DNA of 64,000 bases, taken from Fodinibacter sp963763015 (lineage in GTDB: Bacteria > Actinomycetota > Actinomycetes > Actinomycetales > Dermatophilaceae). This document shows positions 15,647 to 24,624 of this stretch, piece by piece. Position numbers and translations under genes: made by a program. The notes beneath the pieces were generated by a model. That model saw nothing but the letters and a program-made list of their open reading frames with translations. It was not told the DNA's origin and ran no database searches. Location: assembly GCA_963763015.1 (NCBI GenBank), contig CAVXML010000007.1, positions 1 to 64,000 on the forward strand, written 5' to 3'. The stretch's first letter is position 1. Every line of letters starts with the position of its first letter.

Positions 15647-17221
15647 GTGTCGCAGATGAGCGCCGCGACCGACGACGACAATGAGCGGGTGGAAGCCGCG
15701 CGACCGTTGCTCGAGCTCACCGGGGCCACGGTTCGTTTCGGCGAGGAGACTGCGCTGGATGCCGTCGACTTCCGGATGTTCCCCGGCGAGGTGCACTCGC
15801 TCATGGGGGAGAACGGTGCCGGCAAGTCGACCCTGGTGAAGGCGATCACGGGCGCCTTGGCGATGGAGTCCGGGGTGTTGCGGCTCGAGGGGCAGGTGGT
15901 CACCTTCGCCACCCCTCACGATGCCCAGGCAGCGGGTATCAGCACGGTCTACCAGGAGATCGAACTGCTGCCGAACGTGTCAGTGGCCGAGAACATCGCC
16001 CTCGGTCGCGAGTCGCGCAGGTTCGGCGTGATCGACTGGCGTGGAATGCGCCGGGACGCCGCTGCCGCGCTGCACGAACTGGGGTTGGACATCGATCCCG
16101 CCTCGATCCTGGGAACCCATCCGGTGGCGGTGCAGCAGCTGGTCGCGATCGCGCGCGCCATCTCCACAGACCTCAAGGTGCTCGTCCTCGACGAGCCGAC
16201 GTCGAGCCTGGACCTCAACGAGGTGGCCGAGCTCTTCCGCGTGATCCGCGAGCTCAAGAAGCGCGGCGTCGCCATCCTGTTCGTCTCGCACTTCCTCGAC
16301 CAGGTCTACGAGATCTGCGACCGGGTCACCGTCCTGCGCGACGGACGACTCGTCGGGGAGTACCGGACGAGCGATCTGCTGCGCGTGGACCTCGTCCAGA
16401 AGATGCTGGGTCGCAACGTCTCCAGCTACCACGCCAGCCCGGGCGGCGGGGCACCGGAGGGTGATGGGCCCGCGTTCTTCAGCGCGCGCGGCATCACGGC
16501 CGCTCCCGGCATCGCGGACGCCGACCTGGACGTCGCCGAGGGCGAGGTTCTGGGCCTGGCGGGCCTGCTCGGCTCGGGGCGGACGCCGTTGGCGCGCGCG
16601 CTCACGGGGGTGGATCGCCTCCAGTCGGGGACCATCCGCCTGGAGCAGCACGACGAGAACCTGGCGAACCCGCGAAGGGCCATGACGTTGGGCGTGGTGT
16701 ACTCCCCCGAGGATCGGCGAGCCGACGGCATCGTCAGCCATCTCAGCGTGCAGGAGAACATCACCTTGTCGGTGCAGTCCCAGCGGGGGATCATGCGACG
16801 AATCAGCACGGCACGTCAGCGCGAGCTCGCGGCCAGCTGGGTGGAGGCGCTCGACATCCGGCCACCCGACCTCGACAGGCCGGCGGGCCAGCTGTCGGGT
16901 GGCAACCAGCAGAAGCTCCTGCTGGCGCGCCTGCTCGCGGTGTCCCCCCGGGTGCTCGTCCTGGACGAGCCGACCCGAGGGATCGATGTCGGAGCGAAGG
17001 TCGAGATCCAGAACCTCGTGTCCGAGCTCGCAGGGAATGGCCTGTCGGTGGTGTTCGTCTCCGCGGAGCTCGAGGAGGTGCTGCGCGTCGGTGACCGGGT
17101 GGCGGTCCTCAAGGACGGCAGGATCATCGATACAGTGCGGTCGACCGACGTGTCCGTGGACCAGCTCCTCGCCCTGGTGGCGCGGCCCTCCGTGCCAGAG
17201 CCTGATGACGAACGTGGCTGA
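15647..17221 (+). CDS. Second sugar ABC transporter ATP-binding protein (tandem NBDs)
   Basis: 524 aa. GTG at 15647 lies 18 nt after the permease stop, with AGGGGA upstream (ATG at 15656 is an alternative). It has the same architecture as the first ATPase: Walker A GENGAGKS, VLVLDEPTSSLDL, second P-loop GLLGSGRTPLAR, LSGGNQQK and LVLDEPTRGIDVG. The two ATPases are clearly paralogous but well diverged. E. coli needs one such protein per transporter, so a second copy in the same operon is unusual. It may serve another binding protein and permease set or assemble alternatively. Its 3' end overlaps the LacI gene by 17 bp. Confidence 0.88.
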   Translation: MSQMSAATDDDNERVEAARPLLELTGATVRFGEETALDAVDFRMFPGEVHSLMGENGAGKSTLVKAITGALAMESGVLRLEGQVVTFATPHDAQAAGISTVYQEIELLPNVSVAENIALGRESRRFGVIDWRGMRRDAAAALHELGLDIDPASILGTHPVAVQQLVAIARAISTDLKVLVLDEPTSSLDLNEVAELFRVIRELKKRGVAILFVSHFLDQVYEICDRVTVLRDGRLVGEYRTSDLLRVDLVQKMLGRNVSSYHASPGGGAPEGDGPAFFSARGITAAPGIADADLDVAEGEVLGLAGLLGSGRTPLARALTGVDRLQSGTIRLEQHDENLANPRRAMTLGVVYSPEDRRADGIVSHLSVQENITLSVQSQRGIMRRISTARQRELAASWVEALDIRPPDLDRPAGQLSGGNQQKLLLARLLAVSPRVLVLDEPTRGIDVGAKVEIQNLVSELAGNGLSVVFVSAELEEVLRVGDRVAVLKDGRIIDTVRSTDVSVDQLLALVARPSVPEPDDERG

Positions 17222-18224
17222 GAGCAGGCCCGAAAGGGCTCCCAACATCTTCGATGTCGCGCGGTTGGCCGGGGTCTCCCACCAGACCGTCTCGCGCGTG
17301 CTGAACCGCTCGCCCAACGTGCGCGCGGCCACGCGTGAGCGGGTGGAGCGCGCGATCGCCCAGCTCCGCTACAGCCCGTCGCCCCAGGCTCGGGCGCTGG
17401 TCACGAAGCGCACGCGGACCATCGGCCTGATCGCCCCGAGCGTCGCCGACCACGGGCCGAATGTCATCGCGATGCACTTCAACATGGCGGCGCGCGATGC
17501 GCGGTACCGCGTCGACACGGTCAGTACCGCGGGCGACGACCCTGCGAGCGTGAAGTCGACCGTCGAGGCGCTGTTGCGAGAGCGGGTCGACGGGATCGTG
17601 CTGATCGTCATCGACAGCGCCGTTCTGGAGATGGTCCGGGGACTCGAGCTCGGCGTCCCCGTGATCGCCTCTGCCTCGACGCCGCGGCGCAGCCCGATCG
17701 TTGTGTCGATCGACCAGTACCGCGGTGCGCGTTCCGCGGTTCGGCACCTGGCCGAGCAGGGGCACGATCGCATCGTGCACGTGACCGGCCCACCACGCGC
17801 CACCGACTCGATGGAGCGCGTTCGGGGGTGGCGCGACGAGTTGGCCGAACGGAGGTTGAGCATCCCGGAACCCATCGTCGGCGACTGGACTGCCCGATCG
17901 GGTTACCTGATCGGAAAGGAGATCGAGGTCGAGCCGGGCACAGCCGTCTTCGCCTCCAATGACCTCATGGCCATGGGCCTGATGGCAGCATTTCGTGAGC
18001 GCGCGCTGTCCGTACCCGGGGACGTGAGCCTGGTCGGCTTCGACGACGTGCCCGAGGCGGCCTACCTCTACCCACCCCTGACGACAGTTCGGCAGGACTT
18101 CGCGGCGCTGGGCGAGCTGATGATGCAGAAGGTCCTCCTGGCACTCGAGGAGGACGAGCCTGCCACCCCCGACACGCCCCTGCCGACGCGACTCGTGGTG
18201 CGCGAGTCGACGCGTGAGCGGTAG
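17205..18224 (+). CDS. LacI-family regulator of the arabinose importer operon
   Basis: 339 aa, ATG at 17205 inside the end of the ATPase gene, so probably co-transcribed with the importer. HTH residues ~15-40 read DVARLAGVSHQTVSRVLN, then the hinge helix RYSPSPQARAL. The ligand domain has VFASNDLMAMG and VPGDVSLVGFDDVPEA. The recognition helix is nearly identical to that of the second regulator at 20064. Both could therefore bind the palindromes at 10830 and 19942. Likely a sugar-responsive repressor; L-arabinose as effector is inferred from context. Confidence 0.88.
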   Translation: MTNVAESRPERAPNIFDVARLAGVSHQTVSRVLNRSPNVRAATRERVERAIAQLRYSPSPQARALVTKRTRTIGLIAPSVADHGPNVIAMHFNMAARDARYRVDTVSTAGDDPASVKSTVEALLRERVDGIVLIVIDSAVLEMVRGLELGVPVIASASTPRRSPIVVSIDQYRGARSAVRHLAEQGHDRIVHVTGPPRATDSMERVRGWRDELAERRLSIPEPIVGDWTARSGYLIGKEIEVEPGTAVFASNDLMAMGLMAAFRERALSVPGDVSLVGFDDVPEAAYLYPPLTTVRQDFAALGELMMQKVLLALEEDEPATPDTPLPTRLVVRESTRER

Positions 18225-18252
18225 CAGTCACACGAGGCGCTTCCTTGGTGGG

Positions 18253-19899
18253 TCACTGCTGGGACCTGGACCCGCCCTTGGTGACCAGGGTGCTGGGCGG
18301 GTCCTGGTTGAATGTGATCGCCGCCCGCTCGATGGGCAGGCCCGCCTCGTAGCGCTCCAAGAAGGTCGTGAAGCCGCGCTCGTCGGCCGGGTCTGGCCGG
18401 ACGGCGGTCCACGTGCCAGCGTTGGCGAACCGGGTCGCGAGGTAGCCGGCGAGGTCGGACTCCTCGGCGTGCCCCAGGTAGGAGGCCAGTAGGGCGATGC
18501 CCCAGGCGCCCCCCTCGCCGGCATCCCGACCGACTGCCACCGGATTTCCCATCGCCGCAGCCAGAAGGCGCTGGGCCACACCCTCGGTGCGGAAGAGGCC
18601 ACCGTGGGCGACCATCACGTCGAGCTCGACGCCCTCCTCGGCCAGGACGCGCATGCCCAGACTCAAGGTGGCGAAGGCGGCATAGACCTGGGCCCGTGCG
18701 AAGTTGCCGAGGGTCAGCCGGCTCTCCGGGCTGCGCAGCATCATCGGGCGACCCTCGACGACCTGGGTGATGGGTTCGCCCGAGAGGTAGTTGTAGGCGA
18801 GCAGCCCGCCCGCGTCGGCATCGCCGGAGATGGCCTCGTGCAGCAGCGCCCGGAACGCCTCGTCGGGGTCGATGGTGTGTCCGACCGCCCCCGCGAACTC
18901 GCGGAACACCCCCACCCAGGCGTCCAGCTCACTGGCGCCGTTGTTGCAGTGAACCATGGCGACCGGGTCCCCTGCCGGGGTGGTCACCAGGTCGATCTCG
19001 CGGTGCACGCGCTGTGGCGGCCGCTCGAGGACGACCATGGCGAAGATGCTGGTCCCGACGCTGACGTTGCCCGTGCGCGGTGCCACGGCGTTGGTGGCCA
19101 CCATGCCGGTGCCCGCATCACCCTCTGGCGGGCACAGGGGAGCGCCGGGGCGTAGCCGCCCGGTGGGGTCCAGCAGTGCGGCGCCGTCGGCGGTGAGCCG
19201 GCCGGCCTCTGCGCCGGCGGTCAGCACCGTGGGGAGAAGACCGGCCAGCTTCAGGTCGGGATGGCGTTGGGCGACCAGCGCGTCGAACTGCGCGAGGCGC
19301 TGGGCGTCGAAGGTCTTCGTCGCCGCGTCGATCGGGAACATACCCGAGGCGTCACCGACGCCGAGGACGCGCAGCCCGGTCAGCTGCTGGTGGACGTAGC
19401 CCGCCAGAGTCGTGATGGACGCCAGCTGCGCGACGTGGGGCTCCTCGTCGAGGATCGCCTGGTACAGGTGCGCGATCGACCAGCGCAACGGAATCGGGAA
19501 CTCCAGCAGCTCGGTGAGTTGCGTGGCCGCTCGCTCCGTGTTCGTGTTGCGCCAGGTGCGGAACGGCACCAGCAGGTCGCCGGCGGCACCGAACGGCAGG
19601 TAGCCGTGCATCATCGCGGACACCCCGACCGCGGCCAGCGTGGTGGGGCATGCCCCGTGCCGTTCCTGTGCATCGGCACACACCGACGCGACGCTGTCCT
19701 GCACCCCCGACCAGACATCGTCCAGTGAGTAGGTCCACATGCGGTCGACGAACTGGTTCTCCCAGGCGTGGCTGCCGCTGGCGATCGTGGTGCCGTACGG
19801 GTCGATGAGCACCGTCTTGATCCGGGTGGAGCCCAGCTCGATGCCGAGGACGGCACGCCCTTCGGTGATCACGTCGCTGCCGCTCGGGCGGATCGTCAT
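18253..19899 (-). CDS. araB: Ribulokinase (actinobacterial AraB-type FGGY kinase)
   Basis: 548 aa, ATG at 19899 after GAGGAGGG. Phosphorylates L-ribulose at O5 with ATP, the second step of L-arabinose catabolism. The N-terminal FGGY ATPase core begins GIELGSTRIKTVLID. WENQFVDRMWTYS, VSAMMHGYLPF, TWRNTNTERAA and GVGDASGMFPID are shared with Bifidobacterium-type AraB rather than the E. coli type. The C-terminal domain has the phosphate-binding GGLFRTEGVAQ segment and GEGGAWGIALLA. It is transcribed divergently from the second LacI regulator across an operator palindrome. araD and araA on the other strand complete the pathway. Confidence 0.88.
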   Translation of the reverse strand: MTIRPSGSDVITEGRAVLGIELGSTRIKTVLIDPYGTTIASGSHAWENQFVDRMWTYSLDDVWSGVQDSVASVCADAQERHGACPTTLAAVGVSAMMHGYLPFGAAGDLLVPFRTWRNTNTERAATQLTELLEFPIPLRWSIAHLYQAILDEEPHVAQLASITTLAGYVHQQLTGLRVLGVGDASGMFPIDAATKTFDAQRLAQFDALVAQRHPDLKLAGLLPTVLTAGAEAGRLTADGAALLDPTGRLRPGAPLCPPEGDAGTGMVATNAVAPRTGNVSVGTSIFAMVVLERPPQRVHREIDLVTTPAGDPVAMVHCNNGASELDAWVGVFREFAGAVGHTIDPDEAFRALLHEAISGDADAGGLLAYNYLSGEPITQVVEGRPMMLRSPESRLTLGNFARAQVYAAFATLSLGMRVLAEEGVELDVMVAHGGLFRTEGVAQRLLAAAMGNPVAVGRDAGEGGAWGIALLASYLGHAEESDLAGYLATRFANAGTWTAVRPDPADERGFTTFLERYEAGLPIERAAITFNQDPPSTLVTKGGSRSQQ

Positions 19900-19941
19900 G
19901 TGGGCCCTCCTCTTCCGGTCACGGGGCCTTGCAGCCTCGTA

Positions 19942-19955
19942 TGTTAGCGTTAACA
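19942..19955. promoter_or_regulatory. LacI-family operator in the araB / regulator divergent region
   Basis: TGTTAGCGTTAACA is an inverted repeat with one mismatch, followed by AACACTAAC, which could extend or overlap a second half-site. It closely matches the palindrome upstream of the binding-protein gene. Its position 43 bp before the araB start suits repression of araB and possibly of the divergent regulator operon. Confidence 0.65.
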
Positions 19956-20063
19956 ACACTAACCGGGAAGGGAAAGGGACATGGCTTGCCAGTACGAAGA
20001 GGACCCGGGGCCTCGACCGTCAGCGTCAACAGTGGTGTGAGCCGAGCCGACGAGGTTCCGGCG

Positions 20064-21083
20064 ATGCACCGCAGTGCAGCTCGCGCGCCGGTGATGGGCG
20101 ACGTCGCCCGGTTGGCCGGTGTCTCGCACCAGACCGTCTCGCGCGTCATCAACGACCACCCACACATCAGCCCCGCGACCCGCGCCAAGGTGGAGCAGGC
20201 CATCCACCAGCTCGGCTACCGCCCCAACACCGCGGCGCGCGCACTGGTCCGGGGGCGTTCGGGGATGGTCGGCATCGTTACCGCCTCCGGGTCGTACTTC
20301 GGGCCGCGCAGCGCGCAGCACGGGGTCGGCTCGGCCGCGCGGGCGGCCGGCTTCGCGGTGGCCTCGATCGACCTGGCCGACGTGACCCGCGACGAGCTGT
20401 CCACCGCGATCGACGACCTCGCCCGGATCGGCGTCGAGGGCGTCGTGGTCGTCGCCGGGCACGATGCCGCGGTCGACGCAGCCCGGTCCCGCCCCAGCGA
20501 GCTCCCCGTCGTCGTCGTCGAGGGCGACCTGTCGCGCACTCCGCTGAGCGTCGGCGTCGACCAGGTCGCCGGCGCAACCGTGGCCGTCGAGCACCTCATC
20601 GGGCTCGGACACAGGCGCATCGTCCACGTCGCCGGACCCGCCGACTGGGCCGAGGCCCGGGCGCGCGTCGAGGGCTGGCGGACGGCGATGTCCGGGGCCG
20701 GGTTGGCGACGCAGGAGCCCTTGGTGGGTGACTGGTCCGCCGCCTCCGGCTTCGAAGCGGGTCGGGTGATCGCGGCGGACCCCGGCGTGACGGCGGTCTT
20801 CGCGGGGAACGACCAGATGGCGCTCGGCGTGTTGCTGGCCCTGCACGAGGCCGGTCGGCGGGTGCCGGACGACGTGTCCGTGGTCGGCTTCGATGACATT
20901 CCCGAGGCCGCCTTCCTCACCCCTCCGCTGACGACGGTCCACCAGGACTTCACCGACGTCGGAGCGCGCGCCATCACGGTCCTCATGGCGGCCATCCACG
21001 GGGAGAGTGCGTCCCCGGTCCCACTCCTGTCGCCGCCCCTCGTCATTCGCCGCAGCACCGCCGCACACCCAGGAGGTCGCTGA
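20064..21083 (+). CDS. LacI-family regulator heading the araD-araA operon
   Basis: 339 aa from ATG at 20064; the frame is open further upstream but the DNA-binding domain begins just after this start. HTH DVARLAGVSHQTVSRVIN, then QLGYRPNTAARALV hinge; the ligand domain carries VFAGNDQMALG and VPDDVSVVGFDDIPEA. Compared with the other LacI protein of the locus, the recognition helix differs at one residue, while the ligand domain is more divergent. It lies directly before araD (stop TGA, then ATG after one base), so regulator and enzymes are one operon, probably autoregulated. Confidence 0.88.
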   Translation: MHRSAARAPVMGDVARLAGVSHQTVSRVINDHPHISPATRAKVEQAIHQLGYRPNTAARALVRGRSGMVGIVTASGSYFGPRSAQHGVGSAARAAGFAVASIDLADVTRDELSTAIDDLARIGVEGVVVVAGHDAAVDAARSRPSELPVVVVEGDLSRTPLSVGVDQVAGATVAVEHLIGLGHRRIVHVAGPADWAEARARVEGWRTAMSGAGLATQEPLVGDWSAASGFEAGRVIAADPGVTAVFAGNDQMALGVLLALHEAGRRVPDDVSVVGFDDIPEAAFLTPPLTTVHQDFTDVGARAITVLMAAIHGESASPVPLLSPPLVIRRSTAAHPGGR

Positions 21084-21084
21084 C

Positions 21085-21798
21085 ATGACCGCTTCGCACG
21101 ACGTCCGCGCCACCATCGATTTGCTGCGCCGTACGGTCAGCGACCTGCACGCCGAGCTCACCCGGTACGAGCTCGTCATGTGGACCGCAGGCAACGTCTC
21201 TGCCCGCGTACCCGGGCAGGACCTCATGGTCATCAAGCCGTCCGGGCTCGCGTACGACGAGCTCACCCCAGAGTCGATGGTCGTGTGCGACCTGCACGGT
21301 GAGGTCGTCGAGGGCGACCGCGCCCCGTCCTCGGATACGGCTGCCGCCGCGTACGTCTACCGGCACCTGCCGCACGTCGGGGGAGTGGTACACACGCACT
21401 CCACCTACGCCACGGCCTGGGCCGCGCGCGGCGAAGCCATCCCGTGCGTGCTCACGATGATGGCCGACGAGTTCGGGGGCGAGGTCCCGGTCGGGCCGTT
21501 CGCCCTCATCGGCGACGACTCCATCGGGCGGGGCATCGTCGACACCCTCGCCGGCAGTAGGTCCCCGGCGGTTCTGATGCGCAACCACGGTGTCTTCACG
21601 ATCGGCCAGGACGCCCGCTCCGCCGTCAAGGCCGCGGTGATGTGCGAGGACGTCGCCCGAACCGTGCACATCGCGCGCCAGCTCGGTGAGCCGGCGGTCA
21701 TCGATCCGCGCCACGTCGACTCCCTGTTCGACCGCTACCAGAACGTCTACGGCCAGCGCCGAGCGACGCAGCCCACGACCGACAAGGACCTCTCATGA
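21085..21798 (+). CDS. araD: L-ribulose-5-phosphate 4-epimerase
   Basis: 237 aa, ATG at 21085 with AGGAGG 9 nt upstream. Converts L-ribulose 5-phosphate to D-xylulose 5-phosphate, the third step of arabinose use. It is a class II aldolase-fold protein. Zn ligands are in VVHTHSTYATAWAA (two His) and a distal His in MRNHGVFTIG. The phosphate-binding TAGNVSARV and KPSGLAYDEL segments and catalytic-loop Asp are present. The length fits the family. It overlaps araA by four bases (ATGA). Confidence 0.93.
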   Translation: MTASHDVRATIDLLRRTVSDLHAELTRYELVMWTAGNVSARVPGQDLMVIKPSGLAYDELTPESMVVCDLHGEVVEGDRAPSSDTAAAAYVYRHLPHVGGVVHTHSTYATAWAARGEAIPCVLTMMADEFGGEVPVGPFALIGDDSIGRGIVDTLAGSRSPAVLMRNHGVFTIGQDARSAVKAAVMCEDVARTVHIARQLGEPAVIDPRHVDSLFDRYQNVYGQRRATQPTTDKDLS

Positions 21799-23309
21799 CA
21801 CCCATCGCCGAGCGCCCCCTCGAGATCTGGTTCCTCACCGGCAGCCAGCCCCTCTACGGCGAGGAGACGCTGCGCCAGGTTGCTGAGCAGTCCCAGCAGG
21901 TCGTCGAGCGACTCCAGGACTCGGGGGTCGTGCCCGCCACCGTCGTGTGGAAGCCCGTCCTCACCGACAGCGCGACCATCCACGCCCAGGTGCTCGCGGC
22001 AAACGCCCATCCGGACTGCGCCGGCGTCATCACCTGGATGCACACGTTCTCGCCCGCGAAGATGTGGATCGCCGGGATGGACGCGCTGCGCAAGCCGCTG
22101 CTGCACCTGCACACCCAGGCCGGCGCCGCGTTGCCGTGGTCGACGATCGACATGGACTTCATGAACCTCAACCAGGCCGCCCACGGTGACCGCGAGTTCG
22201 GGTACATCGGGGCGCGGCTGGGCGTGGCCCGCAAGGTCGTCGCGGGACACGTGAGCAACCCCATGGTCATCGAACGTGTCGCCACATGGACCCGCGCCGC
22301 CCGTGGCGCCCACGAGCTGCGCACCATGCGCCTGGCCCGGTTCGGCGACAACATGCGCGAGGTCGCCGTCACCGAAGGCGACAAGGTCGAGGCGCAGCTG
22401 CGGTTCGGCGTCTCGGTCAACACCTACGGCGTCACCGAGCTGGTCGAACTGGTCGACGACGCGGGCGGCTCCGCCATTGACGACCTGGTGACCGAGTACC
22501 TCGACGCCTACGACGTCGCCGCTGAGCTTCGGCCCGGGGGCGACCGCCACGACTCGCTGCGCTACGGCGCCGCCATCGAGATCGGGCTGCGCGAGGTCCT
22601 CACCGACGGCGGGTTCACCGCGTTCACCACGAACTTCGAGGACCTCGCCGGGCTGCGGCAACTGCCGGGCCTGGCCGTCCAGCGGCTGATGGCCGACGGC
22701 TACGGATTCGGCGGCGAGGGCGACTGGAAGACCTCCGTCATCCTGCGCACCACCAAGGCCGTGGCTGCCGGCCGCCCGGGCGGAACCTCATTCATGGAGG
22801 ACTACACCTACGACCTGGCCACGCCAGGCTCGGAGAAGATCCTCGGCGCCCACATGCTCGAGGTGTGCCCGAGCATCGCCGGCACCCGCCCGACTCTGGA
22901 GATCCACCCGCTGGGCATCGGCGGGCGCGAGGACCCGGTCCGGCTGCGCTTCACAGCAGCACCTGGTGATGCCGTCGTGGTCGGCATCAACGACATGGGC
23001 GACCGCTTCCGGCTCACCCTCAACGAGGTCACTGTCGTCGAACCCGACGCACCCCTGCCCAACCTCCCGGTCGCCTGCGCCGTCTGGGAGCCGAAGCCGG
23101 AGTTCGCCACCTCCGCCGAGGCCTGGATCCTCGCCGGCGGCCCGCACCACACCGTGCTGTCCACCGCCGTCGGCACCCCGGAGTTCCGCGACCTGGCAAC
23201 GATGCTGTCCACCGAACTCGTCGTCATAGACGCCTCGACCACCATCCCGTCCGTCGAGAACGAGTTGCGGTGGAGCGCGGCCTACCACCGCCTGGCAGCC
23301 CGCCTCTAG
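21795..23309 (+). CDS. araA: L-arabinose isomerase
   Basis: 504 aa, starting within the araD stop. Converts L-arabinose to L-ribulose in the cytoplasm with a divalent metal (Mn). Family signatures are IWFLTGSQPLYGEETLRQV at the N-terminus, TWMHTFSPAKMWIAG, DMDFMNLNQAAHGDREFG, and the metal/substrate region GFGGEGDWKTS with SFMEDYTYDL. A conserved His near the C-terminus (GGPHHT) completes the usual set. The length matches family norms (~500). With araB and araD it feeds the pentose phosphate pathway. Confidence 0.96.
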   Translation: MTPIAERPLEIWFLTGSQPLYGEETLRQVAEQSQQVVERLQDSGVVPATVVWKPVLTDSATIHAQVLAANAHPDCAGVITWMHTFSPAKMWIAGMDALRKPLLHLHTQAGAALPWSTIDMDFMNLNQAAHGDREFGYIGARLGVARKVVAGHVSNPMVIERVATWTRAARGAHELRTMRLARFGDNMREVAVTEGDKVEAQLRFGVSVNTYGVTELVELVDDAGGSAIDDLVTEYLDAYDVAAELRPGGDRHDSLRYGAAIEIGLREVLTDGGFTAFTTNFEDLAGLRQLPGLAVQRLMADGYGFGGEGDWKTSVILRTTKAVAAGRPGGTSFMEDYTYDLATPGSEKILGAHMLEVCPSIAGTRPTLEIHPLGIGGREDPVRLRFTAAPGDAVVVGINDMGDRFRLTLNEVTVVEPDAPLPNLPVACAVWEPKPEFATSAEAWILAGGPHHTVLSTAVGTPEFRDLATMLSTELVVIDASTTIPSVENELRWSAAYHRLAARL

Positions 23310-23580
23310 CGTGGCGCCCCGTGGTTCAGGTGGCGCTGGTAGATCACGGTAGCTGGCGTCACCGGCCCCAAGTCGTGGCTGCGCACCGTGATGGTCGGTC
23401 TCGTGCCGCCGGACAATTGCCAGTGAATGTACTGGCGCCCCTGGGCAGCACCAAGGAGGGGCCAACGTCGAGGTGCGTCCTTTCGCCGCGTGCTGGCCAC
23501 GGGCGCCGGCGGAGGCGACGCAGGAGCGGCGTGGTGCTCGGAACCGACTGGGTCGCCAGTCCTCGCCGAGAGGGCCTGCG
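23310..23580. other. Intergenic region after araA
   Basis: No gene or convincing terminator hairpin is seen between araA and the convergent oxidoreductase gene. Confidence 0.4.
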
Positions 23581-24387
23581 CTAGTGGCCGGCGAGTTCAG
23601 CGACGACCGGTGCGAATGTGTCGGCGAAGTCGGCACCGATGACGACATAGGAGAAGCCGATCTCCTCCCGTCGTCGCTGGAGCTCTTCGACGGCGGCCGC
23701 CGGATCGAGCGGCAGCACGGCCAGCGAGTCCGCCCGGCGCGCCGCAGCGGTATCAGTGTCAGGGGGTGCCATGAAGGCGGCGACCCGGTCGCCGATGACC
23801 GACACGTGCAGCGCCAACTCCATGTCGCAGACGGCGCGGACTTCCCGGGCCAGCGTCACGACCTCACCTCGAGACTCACCCGGCAGCTGCGCGAAGGTCA
23901 CCGTGTCCGCGACCTCGGCCGCCAGAGCCCGGGCGCGTGGACCACGAACGGCCATGGCCACGGGCGTGTGAGCCCCGGGCCCGTCGAGGTCGCGAAGCAG
24001 CTCGACGGTCTCCTGAACGCAGACCAGCCGCTGGCCCGGCGAGTCGACGGGCAGACCCTTCTCGCGGAGCTCGTCCTCGATCCCGGGCCGGCCGAGGCCG
24101 ATTCCCAGCTCGAAGCGACCGCCCGTGAGCTCTGACAGGGAGTGCGACTCCCACGCCATCATCCAGGCCGGGCGCAGCGGCGCCGCGTACACCCACGTGC
24201 CAACGCGCAGGCTGGTGACGGCGGCGGCAGTGGCCAAGGTGGGGCCAGGAGCCGGTTGCAGCTGCGGGAAGTCCGGCATCAGCAACGTGGAGTATCCGCC
24301 GTCCTCGATCCGGCGCGCCTGATCCAGCCAACTCGGCACATCGGTCCTGACTGGGGCAACGACCCCGAATCGAAATGGTCTCGCCAT
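23581..24387 (-). CDS. LLM-class F420-dependent oxidoreductase
   Basis: 268 aa. Luciferase-like monooxygenase fold. FRFGVVAPVRTDVPSW at the start, TLLMPDFPQL, RVGTWVYAAPLRPAWMMAWE, GRFELGIGLGRPGIEDEL and the C-terminal GFSYVVIGADF are typical of actinobacterial F420 family members of the MSMEG_2516 type. It would use the deazaflavin F420 (or FMN) for hydride transfer to an unidentified substrate. It stands alone, convergent with araA. Confidence 0.85.
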   Translation of the reverse strand: MARPFRFGVVAPVRTDVPSWLDQARRIEDGGYSTLLMPDFPQLQPAPGPTLATAAAVTSLRVGTWVYAAPLRPAWMMAWESHSLSELTGGRFELGIGLGRPGIEDELREKGLPVDSPGQRLVCVQETVELLRDLDGPGAHTPVAMAVRGPRARALAAEVADTVTFAQLPGESRGEVVTLAREVRAVCDMELALHVSVIGDRVAAFMAPPDTDTAAARRADSLAVLPLDPAAAVEELQRRREEIGFSYVVIGADFADTFAPVVAELAGH

Positions 24388-24624
24388 GCTGGATCCTTCC
24401 GGGCGCTTTGCCGGTCACAACCAATCGTCTCGCTGGCCCATCGCGAGCCATCGACCAAGGATCCACCGTGATTGCTCGAGGAGGACACGTCCTGCTGGCA
24501 GCAACGACGGTCATGACCGAAGTGCGTCAATGTGCCGCGCGTCGAGCGGGAGCTAAGGAACCTGTCCGCGCGGCGACGGGGATGAGACGAGTGGACCTTG
24601 GTGCCCGGCGGCGATGGCGCAGGC

